NCBI GenBank assembly: GCA_010672965.1
Contig: JAAHFN010000046.1
Coordinates: 1-52,268, forward strand
From: Oscillatoria sp. SIO1A7
GTDB lineage: Bacteria > Cyanobacteriota > Cyanobacteriia > Cyanobacteriales > Laspinemataceae
Length of the DNA stretch: 52,268 nt
Reading direction: 5' to 3'
The notes below the pieces were generated by a model. The model worked only from the letters and a program-made list of their open reading frames with translations, searched no databases and had not been told where the DNA came from. The translations under genes and the position numbers were made by a program. Positions 18,601 to 25,606 of this stretch are shown piece by piece. Positions within the stretch are counted from its first letter, which is position 1, and each line of letters begins with the position of its first letter.

Positions 18601-18961
18601 AACGGCAACCAGCGTTTTGGGTCTATCTCTCCCCTTTATTGGTTTCCCTTTTGTTAGTCCCGTGGGTAAGTTGATTTTTGACGAGGAAAAGTTAGAGCTT
18701 GCTCAACAAACCCTCGACTTTGCCAAGGAAAGCAGCGAAGTGGCAAAAGCAATCACCGAAGCAACCGAAGTAATGACCGAAGATGACGCTCCTAACTGGG
18801 GGGGCGATCGGGCTATCCGGGCCGAGGGTGCGATGTTGCGAGAACTTCATGCCTTGCTCGGGGAAAAAGATCCTCAATCCAAGTTCGGCGGTTTAGTTCG
18901 GGTTCAGAACCGCCGCCGCGAGTTTCTCTGGGTACATAAACGGTTTGTAGATTTGTATTAG
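15608..18961 (+). CDS. ROCO protein: LRR-Roc GTPase-COR
   Basis: About 1117 residues from ATG 15608. A short helical N-terminus is followed by about 13 leucine-rich repeats of 23 residues (LPDAIGNLTQLQ.LYL.xN.LT type), then a Roc GTPase domain and a COR dimerisation domain. The Roc domain has P-loop GEGGTGKSS with Lys376, DFGGQKVY as the switch II region, and VVATHG as a Ras-like G4 region. Beyond COR is a Cys-pair segment (CIAPCGK ... RCNIPGCKKW, a possible zinc knuckle), a predicted coiled coil, and a C-terminal region with a hydrophobic stretch (ATSVLGLSLPFIGFPFVSPVG) ending in LWVHKRFVDLY. Bacterial ROCO proteins are G proteins regulated by dimerisation; partners are unknown here. The frame is open 48 codons upstream, but that part is dispersed repeat, so I start at MAKDLLAYREAERR. 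No kinase domain is fused. Confidence 0.93.
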   Translation: MAKDLLAYREAERRIEQARRSHAIELDLANIRLTELPEEIANLTQLQVLYLSGNKLQYLPDAIANLAQLQVLYLHNNQITLLPGALGSLTQLQYLDLSDNQITLLPDAIGSLTQLQYLDLSDNQITLLPDAIGNLTQLQKLYLSENELTLLPDAIGNLTQLQKLYLRNDKLTELPDAIANLTQLQIFDLRYNQITLLPDAIGNLTQLQVFYLIDNKLTLLPDAIGNLTELQELYLIDNKLALLPDAIGNLTGLQKLYLSENELTLLPDRIASLTQLQGLYLGSNQLTELPDGLGKLAELGGLWLQNNRLTDLPASLGGPPKLKELRLDNNPLNPDLAAAYEQGTKAVLKYLRAKAEETVELYEAKLILVGEGGTGKSSLLAALRGDAWIDDRETTHGVEIKQVAVAKPDASRKKITLNAWDFGGQKVYRPTHQLFFSAPAVYLAVWNSRDGQQQGALEEWLTAVKHRTPEAKVLVVATHGRERQQHIDRQYLRELFGSDMLLDFLQIDSKPDPATGKPTGIEELKVKIAEVAAALPEMGREVPGKWQRAREALRAKEQAYISYQQALDLCSDYGLTEYQAELFLKISHVLGHLIHYDQDSILQNYVILKPDWLAKAISFVLEDPETCKSNGLVTLERLGYLWNNPDKKEEERYPPELHPIFLRLMERFDISYKVVFDAQKPSNTSLIAQLVPGERPSLPDWGEVPQPGDSEQVRICKIVDAQGDPATAEGIFYQLIVRLHKYSLGRDNYPDSRHWQRGLMLDNGYNGRALLEHVNTNIRITVRAAYPDYFLSVLTEEVKWLIDNFWQGLNCEIMVPCIAPCGKNKPGYGQFELEMLVDSKREGIDRVRCNIPGCKKWQNVNELLNKIAKSDRDLKETLASLQKEMAREFAAGKLRDQNLIELNTEQKAIASRTEELVESFAKAFNDEAKDGPRYFTFKPVDPGFLDKPKWMSVKFRLTLWCEHSRLPLPALNLDDPDLGVYEFEKPSAWLAKTAPYLKTATSVLGLSLPFIGFPFVSPVGKLIFDEEKLELAQQTLDFAKESSEVAKAITEATEVMTEDDAPNWGGDRAIRAEGAMLRELHALLGEKDPQSKFGGLVRVQNRRREFLWVHKRFVDLY
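15700..16500 (+). repeat. 69-bp tandem LRR-coding repeats
   Basis: The leucine-rich repeat part of the ROCO gene is made of 69-bp units, several almost identical in DNA, for example CTGCCAGATGCGATCGGAAA followed by CTTACCCAGTTGCAG. Synonymous positions are conserved between units, which suggests recent duplication or gene conversion. Units could be gained or lost in frame. Confidence 0.85.
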
Positions 18962-19764
18962 TATTCTGTCAAGACAGAATTGGGCATGGGGCATGGGGCA
19001 TTGGGCATTGGGCATTGGGCATAGGGCATGGGGCATGGGGCATTGGGAATTGGGCATTGGGCATTAGAAAAAAATGAATGGCAGAAAGCCCGTTCGTCCT
19101 GAGCCCCTTCGTTGGACCCGCCGAAGTAGTAAATGTAGGTTGGGTTGAACGGAGTGAAACAAGGGCGCAACGATTGGTATAGTTGGGTTGAACGGAGTGA
19201 AACCCAACCTACAATTTTCTTGCCAGACAATCCACTACACTTGCGCGATCGCTCTTTGAACCGGGATTCTCATATTGGGATGCTTCGCCCCAGTCAGCAA
19301 GAGAGCAGTAGTGGCGATCGCAGCAGTCAGTCAGAAGATATACGAGTTGCCAAGGAATACTGGAATGACTACTGCTATATATATAACAGCACTTACGCAT
19401 TAGCTCTATATCTGGTAGGGGTCAACGGCCGTTGACCCCTACACTTAGGGGACATCTCTACAATTTGCGTAAGTCCTATATAGCACTACCGGTTAAGGTT
19501 AGGACAGTTACAAACGCTCTATTGCAATGATTGCAGGACTTTTGCTGACTGCTGACTGCTGATAGCTTACTGCTATATAAGCTTTTCTGGCGATCGCGGC
19601 TGGCTGGAGGTCCTTTTGAGTGTTTGGCCGCGAATATTTTTGGTGCAGCGCAAATCTGTTGGCCGGGGATGGGGCAATGGCGACCGAGACTGTCGCATTA
19701 GGCGATAGGAAATTGGAGAGGGTGAGACTGTGCAGAAGCAGCAAAAAAATTTTTGCATTTGATG
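18962..19764. other. Gene-free repeat interval
   Basis: It contains GGGCATTGGGCAT and GGGCATGGGGCAT strings (18985-19065), and inverted copies of a GTTGGGTTGAACGGAGTGAAAC element (about 19132-19213). It also has a family 1 element with a GTAGGGGTCAACGGCC/GGCCGTTGACCCCTAC interior (19388-19477) and CTGACTGCTGATAGC strings. No supported gene. Confidence 0.6.
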
Positions 19765-19793
19765 TTGTTTTTCGACCAAAGCCGTGCTAATAT
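19765..19793 (+). promoter_or_regulatory. Candidate promoter of the structured RNA
   Basis: TTGTTT (19765-19770), a 17-bp spacer and TAATAT (19788-19793) form a good sigma-70 type promoter. Transcription would start near 19800, just before a GCTCC..GGAGC hairpin, and no start codon with protein character follows. Confidence 0.5.
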
Positions 19794-19799
19794 AGTTAT

Positions 19800-20088
19800 T
19801 AAGCTCCGAAGAGGAGCAAAAAAAAGGACCACGCCTAACCGTGACCCTTTACAACCTCAAACGAAGCAAACCTAGCAAGGAGGTTATTCTCAATCAAGAA
19901 AAAAAACTTCTCCCTTAAAGACCGAGCTGGCATCGGGTAAACCTAGGACTTTGGGAAAGCTGTCCATTGGCTTGTCTCCAATAGCTAGCTCGGATGGGAA
20001 GATGACCCACCCCAAGCCCCCCGCCGATCTCTCCTACAGATCGCGGCAGGGGGTGGGTTTCCCTTGGGAGAAATTAGTCTTCTTTTTT
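19800..20088 (+). ncRNA. Candidate structured non-coding RNA, unknown family
   Basis: About 290 nt between a promoter and a T-run. Paired segments are visible by eye. They are GCTCC/GGAGC near 19812-19826; TTCTCCC (19908-19914) with GGGAGAA (20066-20072); CCGAGCT (19922-19928) with AGCTCGG (19987-19993), enclosing ATTGG/CCAAT; CCCACCCC (20006-20013) with GGGGTGGG (20050-20057), enclosing GCCGATCT with AGATCGCGGC (20023-20047). The outer pairing closes two inner domains. TCTTCTTTTTT at 20078-20088 would serve as the U-tract. It lacks the diagnostic sequences of tmRNA, SRP RNA and RNase P RNA that I can recall, and its branching does not resemble 6S RNA. It might be a leader or riboswitch, but the next gene starts 620 nt later beyond a repeat. 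I do not recognise the family. Confidence 0.5.
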
Positions 20089-20130
20089 AGCACTGGCCTG
20101 AGAGAGAGAGGGGGAAGTGTGGGGAGTGTG

Positions 20131-20258
20131 GGGAGCATTTCAATTTCGTAGCCGGACGCCTAACGCCTATAGGCGCAAGCCGCTCCTTTTAGGAGCCTGG
20201 CGCGGCTACACAAACAAAGCCCAAGAGGGCTACCGATTGCATTCATTGAAATGCTCCC
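20131..20258. repeat. Repeat with GGGAGCATTTCAAT inverted ends
   Basis: A 128-bp element bounded by GGGAGCATTTCAAT and ATTGAAATGCTCCC. Its interior includes GACGCCTAACGCCTATAGGCG, GGCGCGGCTACACAAACAAAG and CCCAAGAGGGC. Related copies lie at 27609-27735 and, truncated, at about 38608-38687, where one supplies a start codon. Confidence 0.8.
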
Positions 20259-20643
20259 GGAGTGGGGGGAGAGAGGGGAGAACTTTCAGCAGTCCTTTCC
20301 ACACCTCGTAGGCGGCCTCCCACACTCCCCCCTCTCCCCGGTCTCCCATTCCCCAGGTTCCGAAGGTCCCCTAGCTAGGTTCTAGAAAAAATTGTAGCAG
20401 TAAGACGGTTTCTGCCCAGTCGATAGAGCGCTGCGGCTTGTAGGGGCGAGAGCGCGAAACGCCCCTACCGCAAAGCGATCGCCGGAACGGGCTATGCCCT
20501 CCTTGGGCAGGCTACGCCTAGGGTGATTATCTTGTGGGCTTTTTCACCACTACGAGTAGGGGCAACCACGGGGGGACTGCCCCTACAAACATCAGATATG
20601 GATATTTTGCGTAAGTCCTAATTCAAAATTCTTAGCCAACCTC
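20259..20643. other. Gene-free interval
   Basis: A low-complexity GGGGAG..CTCCCC zone, a TAGGGGCGAGAGCGCG stretch, then one arm of a family 1 element (AGATATGGATATTTTGCGTAAGTCCT, ending at 20619). The outer 26 bp of this arm match the orphan arm at 10636. No supported gene. Confidence 0.5.
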
Positions 20644-20672
20644 TTGACAGTTTTGTAGTATGAGTGTAGTAT
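20644..20672 (+). promoter_or_regulatory. Strong consensus promoter before the His-motif protein
   Basis: A perfect -35 TTGACA (20644-20649), a 17-bp spacer, and TAGTAT (20667-20672, five of six). Transcription would start near 20679, 30 nt before the ATG at 20711. It overlaps the upstream in-frame ATG at 20660, which therefore cannot be the start. Confidence 0.65.
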
Positions 20673-20710
20673 GTATTGAAAGACAGAAAAATATATCAAG
20701 AGGGACCAAC

Positions 20711-21004
20711 ATGCAACCTATTAGACAAGGCGACGTACTCCTAAGCCCTGCGGGGAGCATACAAGGATATCCTTTAGCTCACCTAACCCTGGCAGAGGGG
20801 GAGGTTACGGGACATTCTCACCGAATTGCCGACGGACAAGCAGAACTATACGAGCAAAATGGCACTCTATATCTGCGCGTTCTTTCAAAAAAGGCAACCT
20901 TGACCCACGAAGAGCATAACGATATCCAAGTTCCTAAAGGTAACTGGATGGTACGAATTCAACGCGAATACGAGCCCGAGGGATGGCGGTATGTTGCGGA
21001 CTAG
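20711..21004 (+). CDS. Small His-motif beta protein, unknown function
   Basis: A 97-residue soluble protein starting MQPIRQGDVLL. It looks mostly beta-stranded. Three features stand out: GEVTGHSHRIADG, LYLRVLSKKATLTHEEHNDI and VPKGNWMVRIQREYEPEGWR. The His-x-His and His-Glu-Glu-His clusters could form a metal site on a small cupin-like or beta-barrel scaffold; that is inference. I recognise this as a recurrent short bacterial protein but cannot name a characterised family. ATG 20711 is favoured by AGAGGG seven bases upstream and by the promoter overlapping the alternative start. It is followed on the same strand by a DUF6745 protein, 380 bp away across a 138-bp mobile repeat, so the two may once have been tightly linked. 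Confidence 0.75.
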   Translation: MQPIRQGDVLLSPAGSIQGYPLAHLTLAEGEVTGHSHRIADGQAELYEQNGTLYLRVLSKKATLTHEEHNDIQVPKGNWMVRIQREYEPEGWRYVAD

Positions 21005-21095
21005 AATTAATATAGCAGTAAGCGGTCAGCTATAAGCAGTCAGCTCGATCGCCAAAGTCTTGCCACGTTCGAGCAAAAGAGCATTTGTAATATCA

Positions 21096-21233
21096 AGTCA
21101 GGTTAAATACCCACAGAAAAAATTTAGAATCTCCCGTAGGACGGGCGGGACGCCCGTTCTACGGGAGGGCGGGACCTTCGTGTCGCCCGTCCTACGCAGA
21201 AGCTTTTTTTGGGGCATTCAAACCGACATGATA
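21096..21233. repeat. MITE family 3 copy with REP-like core
   Basis: Ends AGTCAGGTTAAATACCC and GGGGCATTCAAACCGACATGATA are imperfect inverted repeats. The core is a GTAGGACGGGCGGGACGCCCG palindrome-rich segment. A second copy at 46104-46243 shares both ends and AGAAGCTTTTTTTGGGGC. Here no clear target duplication is visible. Confidence 0.75.
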
Positions 21234-21384
21234 TAACTGTCCGCTCCCGAGCGTCGGTAATGCTATACAAATTAACGCTCAGCCACAAATTACCCCAAAG
21301 GCTCTAACCTCACTACTCTATGAAATCTGGCGAAATTTAGCATTATTTACAGTGCTGATTTCGCCTACAAGAGGCTAGAAGAAA

Positions 21385-22416
21385 ATGGTGGCACAAATAA
21401 TTACTACAAATCGCGACAAGCTGATAGCAGAATATCGGCAAAAGTGGTGCGAGCTAGCTCTGTCAACGAAACCAATAGATCGCTCTCGCGCTACTTCGGC
21501 AATAAACGCAGCCTACGCTTTTGCAGGTCGCTGCCCGCCGGAAATTCTCTTTTGCGATAGTCCTTATACAGCCTTGGAGGCTATTTTCAATCGCTCCAAG
21601 CTTCAATTGGGCAAAAAACAATTGTGGAGCGAAATGGACGAACAAATCTCCGTGCTTTGCTACCAATTTGCCTCTAAAGATAGGCAGCTAGAGAGTCGAG
21701 TAAAAGGTCTCGGCTTGGCGCTGACCGGCCAAATACAAGAGCAGTCCTGGAAGCAAGGGCAGCGGAAAAGCCAGGAGAAATTGAAGGCAATCTTCGAGCA
21801 TTGCATTCGTCCGGAGCTATTGGCATGTAATGGGGCTTGGCTTGATTTTCAGATTTCTGTTAACGATCGCTACTGCGAAGCCTGGGAAGTATTTGAGAAT
21901 ATAGTTCGCCATTGTGGCTGGATATTTGCTTTTACAAAAACAGCTATAGTCTGCGATCGCCCGAGGATACTTGAGTTTGACAGGGACAATCTCCTCCATG
22001 CTATTGGCAAACCAGCTATTAAATTTGCCGATGGCGTACTGGCTTACTACTATCACGGTATAGAATTGCCCAAGAAATATGGCAAAACTGACCCCAGCCG
22101 CTGGAGACCGCAGTGGGTAATAGAAGAAAATAATGCCGAAATTCGCCGGGTGCTGATTCAAGAAATTGGCTACGATCGCATTTGCCAGGAGTTGCAAGCG
22201 ACTGAAGTAGATGAGTGGGAAGAATATACCCTCTTGAAAATCAAGAATTTTATCGACAATATCGATTGGGAGCCCATATATCTTTTGAAGATGACTTGCC
22301 CCAGCACCAGATTTATCCATGCCTTGCGAGTGCCGCCGAATATGCGATCGGCTTATGATGCCATTTGCTGGGTCAATTGGGGCATAGACCCAAGGCGTTT
22401 TTCGGTACAAACGTAA
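21385..22416 (+). CDS. DUF6745 family protein
   Basis: A 343-residue cytosolic protein. An N-terminal helical region (YRQKWCELALSTKPIDR...AAYAFAGRCPPEILFCDSPYTAL) leads to the conserved core. That core is NIVRHCGWIFAFTKTAIVCDRP, LLHAIGKPAIKFADGVLAYYYHGIELPKKYG, then WVIEENNAEIRRVLIQEIGYDRICQEL, and the end DPSTR-like CPSTRFIHALRVPPNMRSAYDAICWVNWG. This matches my knowledge of DUF6745, a family of unknown function in cyanobacteria and actinobacteria, often near leucine-rich repeat proteins. Here the ROCO LRR protein lies 2.4 kb upstream. No catalytic motif can be assigned. The start is ATG 21385 with a weak purine-rich AGAAGAAA before it. Confidence 0.75.
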   Translation: MVAQIITTNRDKLIAEYRQKWCELALSTKPIDRSRATSAINAAYAFAGRCPPEILFCDSPYTALEAIFNRSKLQLGKKQLWSEMDEQISVLCYQFASKDRQLESRVKGLGLALTGQIQEQSWKQGQRKSQEKLKAIFEHCIRPELLACNGAWLDFQISVNDRYCEAWEVFENIVRHCGWIFAFTKTAIVCDRPRILEFDRDNLLHAIGKPAIKFADGVLAYYYHGIELPKKYGKTDPSRWRPQWVIEENNAEIRRVLIQEIGYDRICQELQATEVDEWEEYTLLKIKNFIDNIDWEPIYLLKMTCPSTRFIHALRVPPNMRSAYDAICWVNWGIDPRRFSVQT

Positions 22417-22456
22417 AAAGCAGTCAGCGGTCAGCGGTCAGCTATAAGCGGTCAGC

Positions 22457-22597
22457 TATAGCGTTTCTCAAATAAGTGTAATATGTGAAACGTAGGGGCG
22501 ACAGCATCAGAGCAACTATCTCCGTTGTATAACTGTAATTTCCGTACTCTCGTTGCTTCGCCCCAGACACCTTACATCAAGAGCGAGAAACGCTATA
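22457..22597. repeat. MITE family 2 copy, TATAGCGTTTCTC termini
   Basis: Bounded by TATAGCGTTTCTCAAATAAG and its inverted end GAGAAACGCTATA. The interior carries ACGTAGGGGCGACAGCAT and GCTTCGCCCCAGACACC. Other copies: 22601-22755, 38291-38444, 41636-41790 and 48470-48619. Confidence 0.85.
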
Positions 22598-22600
22598 ACC

Positions 22601-22755
22601 TATAGCGTTTCTCAAATAAGTGCAATAAACGATAGGACCTTAGAAACGTAGGGGCGACAGCATCCCCCAAGACCATCTCTGCTGTATAACGGGGATTCTC
22701 ATATTGGGATATTGCATCCCCCAGACACCTTACATCAAGCGCGAGAAACGCTATA
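22601..22755. repeat. MITE family 2 copy, tandem to the previous one
   Basis: A second 155-bp copy only 3 bp from the first, in the same orientation. Its ends TATAGCGTTTCTC and GAGAAACGCTATA are intact; the interior has diverged (GATATTGCATCCCCCAGAC instead of GCTTCGCCCCAGAC). Confidence 0.85.
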
Positions 22756-22854
22756 TAAGCGTTCAACCGATTGCTTATCGCTCCAAAGCTTATCGCTCCA
22801 AAGCTTATTGCTGAACGCTGACCGCTGAACGCTAGTTGCTGATAGCTTTTTTCT

Positions 22855-23493
22855 ATGAATAATTATTTACAGATTACCTCTGGTCGCGGGCCGGAAGAAT
22901 GTTGCTGGGTGGTGGCTCGCTTGCTGGATATTCTGACTCGGGAAGCGACAGAAGCAGGAATAAAGGTGCGACTCCTCGAAGCAATTCCCTCAGAAACGCC
23001 GGAAACTCTAAAATCGGCATTGCTGGCTTTAGAAGGAGAAAAGTCAGAGTTAGAAAATTTTCTAGCAGGGTGGACGGGAACTGTTCAATGGATAGGTAGC
23101 AGTCCTTTTCGACCCAAGCATAAGCGTAAAAACTGGTTTGTTGGGGTCGAGTCCTTGGCGGCTCCCGAACAAATAGAAAAGATAGAGCGATCGCAAAAAG
23201 ATTTAGAATGGCAAACTGTACGCGGCTCTGGACCGGGAGGTCAGCATCGCAATAAAACTGAAACCGCCGTCCGGGTCGTTCATAAACCCACGGGCTTAAG
23301 TGCGATCGCCCAAGAAGAACGCTCCCAATCCCTCAACCGCAAGCTAGCTTTAGCGCGCTTACTCCAGCGCTTGCAACAGCGGCAAACAGAAAAAGAAAAC
23401 GCCAATCGCCAGCAGCGCTGGGACTTACATAATAATTTAGAACGAGGCAACCCAACGCGGATCTATATTGGGCAAAAATTTGACTTAAAGTAG
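22855..23493 (+). CDS. prfH: Peptide chain release factor-like protein PrfH
   Basis: A 212-residue class I release factor homologue of the PrfH type. It keeps the peptidyl-tRNA hydrolysis loop GSGPGGQHRNKTETAVRV (GGQ at 128-130) and the basic tail after it. It opens with ITSGRGPEECCWVVARLL, characteristic of PrfH, and lacks the stop-codon recognition domain of RF1 and RF2. The family is associated with rescue of ribosomes carrying damaged 16S decoding-centre RNA and is normally paired with the RNA ligase RtcB. No rtcB is adjacent: upstream is a DUF6745 gene, downstream an ABC exporter. The ligase partner is either elsewhere or missing. The start ATG 22855 is the first codon after two family 2 repeats and GCTGACCGCTGAACG strings. 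The 3' end runs into GGGCATTGGGCAT repeats. Confidence 0.9.
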   Translation: MNNYLQITSGRGPEECCWVVARLLDILTREATEAGIKVRLLEAIPSETPETLKSALLALEGEKSELENFLAGWTGTVQWIGSSPFRPKHKRKNWFVGVESLAAPEQIEKIERSQKDLEWQTVRGSGPGGQHRNKTETAVRVVHKPTGLSAIAQEERSQSLNRKLALARLLQRLQQRQTEKENANRQQRWDLHNNLERGNPTRIYIGQKFDLK

Positions 23494-23633
23494 GGCATTG
23501 GGCATTGGGCATTGGGTATTGGAGAAAGTTTTAAGTTCTTAGCTTAAGAGTTATAAGTTATAGTCATTTCAAATAAAAACGAGACAATCTGGTTGGTGCG
23601 ATTCGCGAATCGCACCTACAATAAGGGAGATCC

Positions 23634-23724
23634 AGGACTTACGCACGGGCTCTATATCTGGTAGGGGTCAACCGCCGGAGTACCCCTACATTTAGGTTGA
23701 CAGAAGACAATTTGCGTAAGTCCT
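23634..23724. repeat. MITE family 1 copy
   Basis: Inverted termini AGGACTTACGCA / TTGCGTAAGTCCT, with the GTAGGGGTCAACCGCC / CCCCTACA type of interior, like 19388-19477. Confidence 0.8.
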
Positions 23725-23822
23725 GAGATCGTAACTGTCTCATCCTTAATTGAAATGGCTATAAGTACCTGCAACTGAAAGAATAAAAAAATTCACAACT
23801 ATTATGGTCCCCAGATTTCTTC

Positions 23823-24077
23823 TGCCCAATGCCCATGCTCCATGCCCAAGGAAGCGATCGACGGTCGGTGCCGCAGTAAGCTAAAGGCTCAGAGCTGAGA
23901 GCTTCTTTGCCCAATGCCCATGCTCCATGCCCAAGAAAGCGATCGACGGTCGGTGCCGCAGTAAGCTAAAGGCTCAGAGCTGAGAGCTTCTTTGCCCAAT
24001 GCCCATGCTCCATGCCCAAGAAAGCGATCGACGGTCGGTGCCGCAGTAAGCTAAAGGCTCAGAGCTGAGAGCTTCTT
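23823..24077. repeat. Three tandem 85-bp repeats
   Basis: The unit TGCCCAATGCCCATGCTCC...GAGAGCTTCTT recurs exactly every 85 bp (starts 23823, 23908, 23993), and a partial fourth copy begins at 24078. The copies are almost identical, so the amplification is recent. Each unit contains a GCGATCGACGGTCGGTGCCG segment. There are no spacers, so it is not a CRISPR. Confidence 0.9.
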
Positions 24078-24143
24078 TGCCCAATGCCCAATGCCCAATT
24101 TTATCCTGAGCCTGTCGAAGGGGCCCAATGCCCTAATATAACT

Positions 24144-25088
24144 ATGTCCGATCTAGCCATTCGCACTGAAAACCTAACCCGAGATTTTAAAAAAACTCGC
24201 GCCCTGGACAATCTATGCCTGGAAGTGCCCCGAGGAATAGTTTTTGGTTTTCTCGGACCCAATGGCTCTGGCAAAACTAGCACGATTCACCTGCTGCTGG
24301 GGTTGCTAGAACCTACCCTAGGTCGAGCAAGCGTTCTCGGCTTCGATACAAAAACCAAAGGCGATCGCATTCGCCAAAATTGCGGCGCGCTCCTAGAACA
24401 CCACGGGCTATACGAGCGCTTGAATGCCCAAGACAATCTAGACTTTTACGGGCGCATCTGGGGTTTGCCAACTCCAGATAGAAAAGCGCGCATTAAAGAA
24501 TTACTAATGAATCTGGGCTTGTGGCAGCGGCGTCGGGAAATCGTCGGGAAATGGAGCCGAGGCATGAAGCAAAAATTGGCAGTTGCCCGGGCGCTGCTGC
24601 ACCGACCCGAGTTAGTCTTTCTCGACGAGCCTACGGACGGTCTCGATCCCATATCTGCTGCTGCTTTGCGAGACGAATTAGCAGAATTGGTGATAAGAGA
24701 AGGGGTAACGGTATTTTTGACCACCCACAATCTGGCAGAAGCGGAGAAACTTTGCCATCAAGTGGGTATTATTCGTAACGGCAACTTGTTAGCTGCAGGA
24801 AATTTAGATGACTTGCGCGCCAGTGCTGGAGGAGCGCGAGTCGAAATCGTTGGCTCTGGTTTTACCGCCGAGGTGCTGGATAAATTACAAGCTAGAGCCG
24901 AAGTCGCTAGGTTGCAACATAGTCAAGACAATCAAAACCATCTGACTATTCATTTGCAAAATACCGTTAGCGTTGCGCCCCTAGTTAGCCTGCTGGTGGG
25001 CGAGGGAGTAGAGATAGAAGAAGTGCGCAAGGGCAAGGCCAGTTTGGAAGAAGCTTTCTTGAGTTTTGTGGAGGATAACAATAAATAG
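24144..25088 (+). CDS. ABC transporter ATP-binding protein (ABC-2 exporter)
   Basis: A 314-residue nucleotide-binding subunit. Walker A is GPNGSGKTS, the signature motif is WSRGMKQKLAVARAL, Walker B is LVFLDEPTDGLDP, and the switch histidine is in TTHNLAEAEKL. A C-terminal extension (GARVEIVGSGF..EEVRKGKASLEEAFLSFVED) is typical of ABC-2 exporter ATPases. I start at ATG 24144 (MSDLAIRTENLTRDF); the frame is open for 20 more codons upstream, but these are GCCCAATGCCC and CCTGAGCCTGTCGAAGG repeats. The partner permease is at 25607-26341, 518 bp downstream across a REP array. The exported substrate is unknown. Confidence 0.92.
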   Translation: MSDLAIRTENLTRDFKKTRALDNLCLEVPRGIVFGFLGPNGSGKTSTIHLLLGLLEPTLGRASVLGFDTKTKGDRIRQNCGALLEHHGLYERLNAQDNLDFYGRIWGLPTPDRKARIKELLMNLGLWQRRREIVGKWSRGMKQKLAVARALLHRPELVFLDEPTDGLDPISAAALRDELAELVIREGVTVFLTTHNLAEAEKLCHQVGIIRNGNLLAAGNLDDLRASAGGARVEIVGSGFTAEVLDKLQARAEVARLQHSQDNQNHLTIHLQNTVSVAPLVSLLVGEGVEIEEVRKGKASLEEAFLSFVEDNNK

Positions 25089-25090
25089 AT

Positions 25091-25505
25091 TGGGGACTTG
25101 CGCAAAAATAAAGTACCAGTCCAAAAGACCACTACCGTTCGGGCTGAGCGCTTCGTTGCCCTTGAATTGGTACATTATTAACTTGCAAGTCCCTTGCCCC
25201 GTAGGGCGGGCGTCTCGCCTGCCTCTGAGTCTGGGCAGGCGGGACGCCCGCCCTACGAAAAGGGAATGATGGGAATGATAAGGGTTTGGCGGCAGGCGGG
25301 ACGCCCGCCCTACGAAAAGGTAATGATGGGAATGATAAGGGTTTGGCATGAAGGGGATTACAATCAATAAATTTGCCCCGTAGGGCGGGCGTCTCGCCTG
25401 ACCAGATCCGGAGGCAGGCGGGACGCCCGCCCTACGAAAAGGGAATGATGGGAATGATAAGGGTTTGGCGGCAGGCGGGACGCCCGCCCTACGAAAAGGG
25501 AATGA
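25091..25505. repeat. REP array inside the second ABC operon
   Basis: First, an element with GGGACTTGCGCAA / TTGCAAGTCCC ends (about 25093-25194), whose left end also occurs at 41799. It is followed by repeated GTAGGGCGGGCGTCTCGCC and GGCGGGACGCCCGCCCTACG arms, forming strong palindromes, joined by near-identical GGGAATGATGGGAATGATAA spacers. Bases 25506-25606 carry AAAACTC and CTCAAGCTAAGAACT strings. Confidence 0.85.
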
Positions 25506-25606
25506 TAAGGTTTGGCAAATACCCAAACAATTCAAAACTCAAAACTCAAAACTAGAAACTCTCAAGCTAAGAACTCTCAAGCTAAGAACTCAAAACTTTT
25601 AAAAAT

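Noticed and set aside
19951-20151. 66-codon ORF overlapping the candidate RNA
   Set aside because: It runs through the paired helices and the T-run into a GTGTGGGGAG repeat, has no ribosome site, and shows no protein character.
23823-24077. Possible CRISPR array
   Set aside because: The repeated unit is 85 bp and continuous, with no unique spacers and no cas genes nearby.
24084-24143. Upstream start for the second ABC ATPase
   Set aside because: The extra 20 codons are GCCCAATGCCC and CCTGAGCCTGTCGAAGG repeats; MSDLAIRTENLTRDF is the normal family N-terminus.
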